Below are positions 54,491-64,000 of a stretch of DNA of 64,000 nucleotides, piece by piece. Below the pieces are notes generated by a model. That model was not told the origin of the DNA and searched no databases. It was given only the letters and a program-made list of their open reading frames with translations. Position 1 is the first letter of the stretch, and every line of letters begins with the position of its first letter. The translations under genes and the position numbers were made by a program. This DNA is from DASXAI01 sp963798445 (GTDB lineage Bacteria; Actinomycetota; Acidimicrobiia; Acidimicrobiales; Ilumatobacteraceae): positions 186,001 to 250,000 of the forward strand of contig CAWCTH010000002.1 in the NCBI GenBank assembly GCA_963798445.1, in the 5' to 3' direction.

Positions 54491-56378
54491 GTGAAGCTCC
54501 GTTCGGCGATGCAGCGAGGAGGTCCAGGATGGCGGTCTCTACTTCGAGGGCGGTGAACGGGACCCCCTGCACCTTGGTCAGCGATTTGGCGTCGACCAGG
54601 TACTCGGCCCGCACGAGACGGTTCAGCTGTCCGAGGTTCAGCTCGGGCACGAGGATCTTCGGGTAGCGCCGCAGCACCTCGCCGAGGTTGGCCGGCAGCG
54701 GGTTGAGGTGGACCAGGTGGACCCAGGCGACCTTCATGCCGCGCCGGCGCACCCGCTCGAGGGCCGAGTGGATGGCGCCCCAGGTGCTGCCCCAGCCGAG
54801 CACCAGCACCTCGGCATCGGCGTCGCCGACCACCTCGACCTCGGGGATGTCGGCGGCGATCCCGGCGATCTTGTCCGCCCGCAGGTGCACCATCTTCTCG
54901 TGGTTGGCCGGGTCGTACGAGATGTTCCCGGACCCGTCCTCCTTCTCGATGCCGCCGATGCGGTGCTGGAGGCCGGGCGTGCCCGGAACGGCCCATGGAC
55001 GGGCCAGGGTGGCCGGGTCGCGGAGGTAGGGCCAGAACTCGAGGCTGCCGTCGGGGCGCTCGTGGTTCAGCTCGGTGGCGAAGGAGACGCTGATGTCGGG
55101 GAGGATGTCGAGGTCGGGCAGCTTCCACGGCTCGGACCCGTTGGCCAGGTACCCGTCCGACAGCAAGATCACCGGCGTGCGGTACTTCAGCGCCAGGCGA
55201 GCCGCCTCGATGGCCACCAGGAAGCAGTGCGATGGGCTGTAGGCGGCGACGACGGGCAGCGGCGACTCGGCGTGACGACCGTAGAGCGCGATGTTGAGGT
55301 CGGCCGCCTCGGTCTTGGTGGGAAGGCCGGTGGACGGGCCGCCGCGCTGGATGTCGATGATGAGCAGCGGCAGTTCCAGGCTGACGGCCAGGCTGATGGT
55401 CTCGCCCTTCAGGGCCACGCCGGGGCCGCTGGTGGTGGTGATGCCGAGGTGTCCACCGAAGGCGGCACCGAGGGCCGAGCCGACGGCGGCGATCTCGTCT
55501 TCGGCCTGGAAGGTGCGCACGCCGAAGTTCTTGTGCTTGGACAGCTCGTGGAGGATGTCGGAGGCCGGCGTGATGGGATAGCTGCCGAGGAACAGCGGCA
55601 GGCCGGCGCGCTGGCTGGCCGCTACCAGGCCCCACGCCAGGGCGGTGTTGCCGTTGATGTTGGTGTACTCGCCGACGTCGAGCTTGGCCGGCTGGATCTC
55701 GAACGGGTGGTCGAACAGCTCGGCCGTCTCGCCGAAGTTGTACCCGGCGAGGAACGCCGCCCGGTTGGAGCCCAGCACGAGCGGGTTCTTGGCGAAGCGG
55801 GACTCGATCCACTCGATGGTCGAGTCGGTCGGCCGCGAGTACATCCACGAGATGAGGCCGAGGGCGAAGAAGTTCTTTGACCGGTCGGCGTCGCGCGGCT
55901 TCACCCCGAGCGGCAGCGCCGCTTCCTTGGTGAGGCTGGTCATGGGGACCTCGATCAACTGGTAGCCGGCCAGGCTGCCGTCGGTCAGAGGGTTGGCGGC
56001 GTAGCCGGCTTTGGCCAGGTTCCGCTCGTCGAAGGTGTCGACGTTGACGATGAGGGTGCCGCCCCGCTCCAACTGGTGGAGCTCGGCCCGTAAGGCCGCC
56101 GGATTCATGGCCACCAGCACGTTCGACACGTCACCTGGTGTGGTGATGTCGTGGTCGGAGATGGCGACCTGGAAGGCCGAGACCCCGGCGATGGTGCCGG
56201 CCGGCGCCCGGATCTCAGCCGGGAATTCCGGCAGCGTCGAGAGATCGTTGCCGAAGAGTGCGCTGACCGACGTGAACCTGTCACCGGTGAGCTGCATGCC
56301 GTCGCCGGAGTCACCGGCGAAGCGCAGCACCACCCGGTGCAGCTGCTCCGCGTCGGCACGATGTGCTGTATCCGTCAT
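54483..56378 (-). CDS. korA: 2-oxoglutarate:ferredoxin oxidoreductase, fused gamma-alpha subunit
   Basis: The 631-residue protein has an N-terminal gamma domain (VLRFAGDSGDGMQLTGDRF, 17-35, then VNVDTFDERNL) fused to an alpha domain. The alpha domain shows GSYPITPASDILHELSKH, QAEDEIAAVGSALGAAFGG and TTTSGPGVALKGE. This is the KorA arrangement of Mycobacterium (Rv2455c). The ATG at 56378 has a purine-rich AGGGGTGG just upstream. TTCAGC (-35) and TACCGT (-10) stand 18 bases apart on the minus strand. It precedes korB and follows the aldolase gene's 3' side on the map. Confidence 0.94.
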
Positions 56379-56428
56379 TCGCCACCCCTGCCCCAAGTGT
56401 GAAAATGCGAAAAAGGTGTCCGCAGACG

Positions 56429-56458
56429 ACGGTACACCGATGGTCTCAAAAAGCTGAA
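56429..56458 (-). promoter_or_regulatory. korA promoter
   Basis: On the minus strand TTCAGC (56458-56453) and TACCGT (56434-56429) are separated by 18 bases. A transcript starting near 56422 would have a leader of about 44 bases ending in AGGGGTGG before the ATG, so this operon, unlike many here, is leadered. Confidence 0.55.
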
Positions 56459-56500
56459 CATCCCATGAACGAACGCCGCCGTAGGAGTACGACCAGCAGG

Positions 56501-57592
56501 TTAGGCGATCGTGATGGTCTCGTCCCGGTAGACGTCCTGCACGGCGTGCAGCAGCTCGACGCCTTCGGCCATCGGCTTCTGGAAGGCCTTGCGGCCAGAG
56601 ATGAGGCCCTGCCCGCCGGCGCGCTTGTTGATGACCGCCGTGCGCACCGCCGCCCCCAGGTCGCCGGCACCCTTGGACTCGCCGCCGGAGTTGATGAGCC
56701 CGATGCGGCCCATGTAGCAGTTGGCCACCTGCCAGCGGGTCAAGTCGATCGGGTTGTCGGTGGTGAGCTGGTCGTACACCAGCGATGAGGTCTTGCCGTA
56801 GCTCAGCGCCAGGTAGCCGCCGTTGTTCTCGGGCTGCTTCTGCTTGATGATGTCGGCCTCGATGGTGACGCCCATGTGGTTGGCCTGCCCGGTCAGGTCG
56901 GCGGCGAGGCTGTAGTCGACACCGTCCTTCTTGAAGGCGTTGTTGCGCAGGTAGCACCACAGCACCGTGTACATGCCCAGCGCGTGGGCCTCCTGGAAGG
57001 CCTCGGAGACCTCTTGGAGCTGCCGGGTCGATTCGTCGGAGCCGAAGTAGATGGTGGCCCCCACCCCGGCGGCGCCGAGGTCCCACGCCTGCTTGGCGCT
57101 GCCGAACATGATCTGGTCGAACTTGTTGGGGTAAGTGAGCAGCTCGTTGTGGTTGAGCTTCACGATGAACGGGATGCGGTGGGCGTAACGGCGGCTCACC
57201 GAACCGAGTACGCCGAAGGTGGTGGCCACCGCGTTGCACTCGCCCTCGATGGCCAGCTTCACGATGTTGGCCGGGTCGAAGTAGACCGGGTTGGGCGCGA
57301 ACGAGGCGGCCGCCGAGTGCTCGATGCCCTGGTCGACCGGCAGGATCGAGAGGTAGCCGGTGCCGGCCAGGCGACCGCTGTTGTAGAGCTGGCCCAGGCT
57401 GCGCAGCACCGCCGGCGAGCGGTCCGTCTCCACGAACACGCGGTCGATGAAGTCGGGCCCGGGCAGCGTGAGCTCGTCTTTCGGGATCCCTTTCGACTCG
57501 TGGTCGAGCAGGCTCTCGGCCTCGTCACCGAGCAGCGCCTGGATATCCACGTCGGGCTCCTTCACGTTCAGTGGCCCGCCGGTGCGCGCCAC
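56501..57592 (-). CDS. fbaB: Class I fructose-bisphosphate aldolase (DhnA/FbaB family)
   Basis: The 363-residue protein belongs to the Schiff-base DhnA/FbaB aldolases, not the metal-dependent class II enzymes common in actinobacteria. Signatures are YLSILPVDQGIEHSAAASFA (79-98), FIVKLNHNELLTYPNK, and IEADIIKQKQPENNGG, whose lysine in ADIIKQ is the likely Schiff-base residue. The alpha/beta barrel is complete. It would cleave or form fructose-1,6-bisphosphate in glycolysis or gluconeogenesis. GTG start; TACGCT (minus, 57604-57609) ends 11 bases before it. It lies upstream of korA with a 122-base gap. Confidence 0.9.
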   Translation of the reverse strand: MARTGGPLNVKEPDVDIQALLGDEAESLLDHESKGIPKDELTLPGPDFIDRVFVETDRSPAVLRSLGQLYNSGRLAGTGYLSILPVDQGIEHSAAASFAPNPVYFDPANIVKLAIEGECNAVATTFGVLGSVSRRYAHRIPFIVKLNHNELLTYPNKFDQIMFGSAKQAWDLGAAGVGATIYFGSDESTRQLQEVSEAFQEAHALGMYTVLWCYLRNNAFKKDGVDYSLAADLTGQANHMGVTIEADIIKQKQPENNGGYLALSYGKTSSLVYDQLTTDNPIDLTRWQVANCYMGRIGLINSGGESKGAGDLGAAVRTAVINKRAGGQGLISGRKAFQKPMAEGVELLHAVQDVYRDETITIA

Positions 57593-57691
57593 GGCTGAAC
57601 GCCAGCGTAGCGTGCCCCTTCCGGCGGTCGCAGGGGCCGGTCACTCACCAGCGGCGGCGGCCCAGCGGCGGCGTCGGCTCGGCGGCGGCGA

Positions 57692-58042
57692 CTACGGCGA
57701 GGCCGCCGCCAGTGCCTGTTCCACGGTGCGCCGGGCCCGGCGGCCGTCGCCGGCCCGCACGACGGCGTTGGCCACCACCTCGGTGCGGCTCTGGGTGGCG
57801 CCCCCGGCCCGGTAGAAACGGCGGCGGACCCGCCCGGTGACCACGACCGTCTCGCCGGTGTCCAGCAGGTGGCGTTCCCGCAGGCCACGCCCAGCGGGCG
57901 GGGACCAGACCACGGGCACCGACTCGGCCGGGCCGTCGTCGTTGCTGATGCGCACGTCGTAGGCCACCAGGGTGTCGCCCGAGGGCAGCAGCCGTTGCTC
58001 GGCCGGGCGCGTCAGCACCCCGCGCAGGATCACGATGTTCAT
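57692..58042 (-). CDS. ssb: Single-stranded DNA-binding protein-like OB-fold protein
   Basis: The 116-residue protein contains one OB fold: MNIVILRGVLTRPAEQRLLP, then VAYDVRISNDD, VPVVWSPP and VVVTGRVRRRFYRAGG, in the order of SSB strands. It lacks the long Gly/Pro tail and the acidic DDDIPF end of true Ssb, and is shorter than replicative SSBs (about 165), so it is probably a paralogue. GAGGAG 7-12 bases before the ATG at 58042 is a good Shine-Dalgarno and favours this start over one at 58063. Confidence 0.8.
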   Translation of the reverse strand: MNIVILRGVLTRPAEQRLLPSGDTLVAYDVRISNDDGPAESVPVVWSPPAGRGLRERHLLDTGETVVVTGRVRRRFYRAGGATQSRTEVVANAVVRAGDGRRARRTVEQALAAASP

Positions 58043-58149
58043 CGAACGCTCCTCGGTTCGCATCAGGGATCTGCAGGGGAAGCGCCGTCACCCTACGCCG
58101 GCGGTGTCACAGAGTTCCGGGGCGGGAGGGCGGGCGGGCCAAAGCCCTG

Positions 58150-59589
58150 TCAGCGGCCGAGGGACGCCACCCGCTCCTCGACATCGGCGAAGCCTGGCTG
58201 GTTGAGCTGGATCTCCCGGAACAGGCGGCGGGCCTGGGGCACGTCGCCGGAGCGGTCATACAGATCGGCCAGGGCGTACCACTGGCGCAGGTGGTGGTCG
58301 CGCACGCGCCGGGGCTTGGGCGTGGTGCGGGCCAGCAGCGCGATGGCGCCCTGGAGGTCGCCCTGGTCAGCCCGGGCGCCGGCGGTGACGATGCGGCCCT
58401 CGGTGACCAGGGCGGCCGACGGTGACGCCTCGCGCAGCTCGTCCCACAGCTCTTCGACGCGGGGGTACTTGCGCAGGGCCCGGTAGCAGTCGGCCAGCAC
58501 CGGGTCCTGATCGACCGAGCCGCTGAGCGAGCGGTACGCCTCCAGTTCGGCGGCCGCCTGCTTCCACCGCTCGAGGCGGTACAGCGTGAGGCCGTAGAGC
58601 TCGCGCACCGACGCCGCGCTGGGCGCCTCGGCGGCCAGCTTGGCCAGGATGCGCCGGGCATCCATGTACCGCTCCCGCTCGAAGGCGCCACGGCCGGCAT
58701 CGAGGCGTTCCGACAGCTTGGCCACCCGCTTGGCCCCGCCGGCGCGCTCCAGCTCGGCCACGACGTCGGCCGGCAGGTGGGGGATACCGGTACGGGACGG
58801 GACCGACGTCGTCGACGCGCCCCGGGCCACGGCATCTGCGGCGACGTCACGCACGGGGCCCTCGTCGATCCAGATGTCGGGGACGGGCCGCTCCATGGGC
58901 GCACGGTCGACCGGCGCATGGTCGGCGCGGGGCCGCTCGGTGCGGGGCCGCCCCACCGGCGCGCCCGGCCGGGGCCGGGGGCGTGATCCGTCAGGGCGGG
59001 GGCGGCCAGTGGCGCCCGCGGGCCGGGGCCGGCGCACGACGCTGTTGCTGCGGGGCCCGCGGCTGGCACCTTCGGGCCGGGGCCCCCGCGTCGACGGCCC
59101 GCGGCGGGGACGATCAGTGCCGTCTCGCGGCGCGCCGTCGCGGCGCGGCGGGCGACCGTCGCCGGCGCCGGCGGGCGGGCGCGCCCCGGTGCCACTGCGG
59201 GGTCGGGCCGTAGCACCTGAAGGAGCACCTGAAGGCGCCGAGCCGGTCCGGGACCGGGGCGGGCCGGCGTCGGGACGCCGCACGGGGGCACCCGGGCGGC
59301 CGGTCGTTCCACCGGGGCGAGGGGGCCGCGACGGTCGGTCCGGACGCGAGGATGACTCGGCGCCCGACGGTCGCCGCGCCGGCCGGCCGCCCTCGGTCGG
59401 CCGGGGCCGCCTGGCCTCGCCACCTGGGCTTGCGCCGCTCGCTCGAGCCGGGCGCGGGCTGGCGCTACCAGGGCGCGGCGCCGTCCGGCGGGTGTTCGGG
59501 CCGCCCGTACGTTCCGGCCGGGAGTTGGAGGTGGGCCGCGGACCCTTGCCGCCACTGGGGCGCGCTTGTCGATCAGGTCGTTCGGCCAT
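58150..59589 (-). CDS. TPR-containing protein with a long disordered Arg/Pro/Gly-rich N-terminus
   Basis: The 479-residue protein starts with about 235 residues made mostly of Arg, Pro, Gly, Ser and Ala (runs such as RPRPDGSRPRPRPGAPVGRP), which must be disordered and strongly basic. A short linker with an acidic stretch (IWIDEGPVRDVAADAVARG) leads to a C-terminal helical region of about 210 residues with tetratricopeptide repeats (AFERERYMDARRILAKLAAE, LYRLERWKQAAAELEAYRSL). TACAAT on the minus strand (59598-59603) lies 8 bases before the ATG. The gene follows the 5S terminator in the same direction. RNA or ribosome binding is a guess from charge and position. Confidence 0.85.
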   Translation of the reverse strand: MAERPDRQARPSGGKGPRPTSNSRPERTGGPNTRRTAPRPGSASPRPARASGASPGGEARRPRPTEGGRPARRPSGAESSSRPDRPSRPPRPGGTTGRPGAPVRRPDAGPPRSRTGSAPSGAPSGATARPRSGTGARPPAGAGDGRPPRRDGAPRDGTDRPRRGPSTRGPRPEGASRGPRSNSVVRRPRPAGATGRPRPDGSRPRPRPGAPVGRPRTERPRADHAPVDRAPMERPVPDIWIDEGPVRDVAADAVARGASTTSVPSRTGIPHLPADVVAELERAGGAKRVAKLSERLDAGRGAFERERYMDARRILAKLAAEAPSAASVRELYGLTLYRLERWKQAAAELEAYRSLSGSVDQDPVLADCYRALRKYPRVEELWDELREASPSAALVTEGRIVTAGARADQGDLQGAIALLARTTPKPRRVRDHHLRQWYALADLYDRSGDVPQARRLFREIQLNQPGFADVEERVASLGR

Positions 59590-59597
59590 GGGCGGCG

Positions 59598-59603
59598 ATT
59601 GTA
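59598..59603 (-). promoter_or_regulatory. -10 box TACAAT of the TPR gene
   Basis: A consensus-like TACAAT ends 8 bases before the ATG at 59589. Together with the terminator just upstream, it shows that the TPR gene has its own promoter and does not depend on read-through from the rRNA operon. Confidence 0.6.
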
Positions 59604-59615
59604 CCGGCCGACCGG

Positions 59616-59656
59616 AAAACGACGAATGCCCCCTGTCGGTTGACAGGGGGCATTCG
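59616..59656 (-). terminator. Rho-independent terminator of the rRNA operon
   Basis: CGAATGCCCCCTGTC (59623-59637) and GACAGGGGGCATTCG (59642-59656) pair over 15 bases around a 4-base loop. Reading on minus, the stem is followed by GTCGTTTTCC, whose T-run lies at 59619-59616. It begins about 9 bases after the 3' end of 5S rRNA. Confidence 0.95.
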
Positions 59657-59665
59657 AGTGCGAAA

Positions 59666-59781
59666 TCCGGCGGCGTCCTACTCTCCCAGGGGGTCTACCC
59701 CCAAGTACCATCGGCGCTGGCGGGCTTAACTGCCGTGTTCGGGATGGGAACGGGTGTGACTCCGCCGCCATGGCCACCGGA
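59666..59781 (-). rRNA. rrf: 5S ribosomal RNA
   Basis: On the minus strand, the 116-base sequence starts TCCGGTGGCCATGGCGG and ends GACGCCGCCGGA; these ends pair as helix I. The internal CCCATCCCGAACACGG and GATGGTACTTGGG are diagnostic of 5S rRNA. It is complete and lies 68 bases after 23S. Confidence 0.97.
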
Positions 59782-59849
59782 AACTTGTTGTCAAGTGGGT
59801 ACAAAAGCCCCACGAGAACTCCAGAGCGAGCACGAGCTGCTTGTAAATC

Positions 59850-64000
<4,151 letters not shown>

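Overview
The window is GC-rich DNA packed with genes, many overlapping by 1 to 19 bases, and it ends in an rRNA operon on the minus strand. Codon usage, gene content and gene order point to an actinobacterium. The block tlyA-nadK-recN-steA-mctB-...-pyrG-NUDIX-xerD-...-scpA-scpB-rluB-...-cmk matches, as I recall it, the M. tuberculosis order Rv1692-Rv1713. The 16S-23S spacer without tRNAs and the roughly 3.05 kb 23S gene fit the same assignment. A deep lineage such as Acidimicrobiia is likely, but the sequence alone does not prove it.

Layout. 1-2645: a cut-off tetR gene divergent from a membrane fatty-acid desaturase, with a perfect palindromic operator between them, then a DUF6941-like/FIST gene pair. 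2684-5745: transketolase and transaldolase. 5977-8090: a small zinc-ribbon gene divergent from a LOG-family gene coupled to a ferritin-like protein. 8235-14077 (minus): a tightly overlapping operon of two methyltransferases, the glycolate oxidase subunits GlcD, GlcE and GlcF, and a 66-residue protein. 14118-17173: a cysteine-rich protein, a frameshifted typA and a small acidic protein. 17174-27896: a mixed region (ParA ATPase, RNase D, rhodanese, MobA, flavin reductase, cupredoxin, esterase, a GlxA/PfpI pair, DUF3151, a frameshifted pyruvate kinase, an M18 aminopeptidase and a lipoprotein).

28019-34201 (minus): scpA-scpB-rluB-aroH-tyrA-aroA-cmk-plsC, joining chromosome segregation, ribosome modification and aromatic amino-acid synthesis. 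trpS diverges from scpA. 35282-50073 (minus): the division and envelope block tlyA-nadK-recN-steA-mctB-murJ-GT4-(phosphatase-like membrane protein)-(MraY/WecA-like)-pyrG-NUDIX-xerD, with an HD-domain gene after it. The four genes between mctB and pyrG are the strongest candidate here for an uncharacterised system: a predicted lipid-linked glycan pathway with a flippase. A rhomboid protease and a 568-base repeat-rich gap separate this block from a HAD phosphatase. 52245-58042: DUF1015, 2-oxoglutarate:ferredoxin oxidoreductase (KorAB), a class I aldolase and an SSB-like protein. 58150-64000: a TPR protein with a very long disordered N-terminus, then 5S, 23S and partial 16S rRNA, all on minus.

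Two features run through the window. Many genes have a TANNNT -10 box 6-9 bases before the start codon, which implies widespread leaderless transcription. Several intergenic gaps, mostly between convergent genes, hold nested palindromes or dispersed repeats. Two core genes (pyk and typA) each carry a single extra base, so the assembly should be checked for indel errors before either is called a pseudogene.
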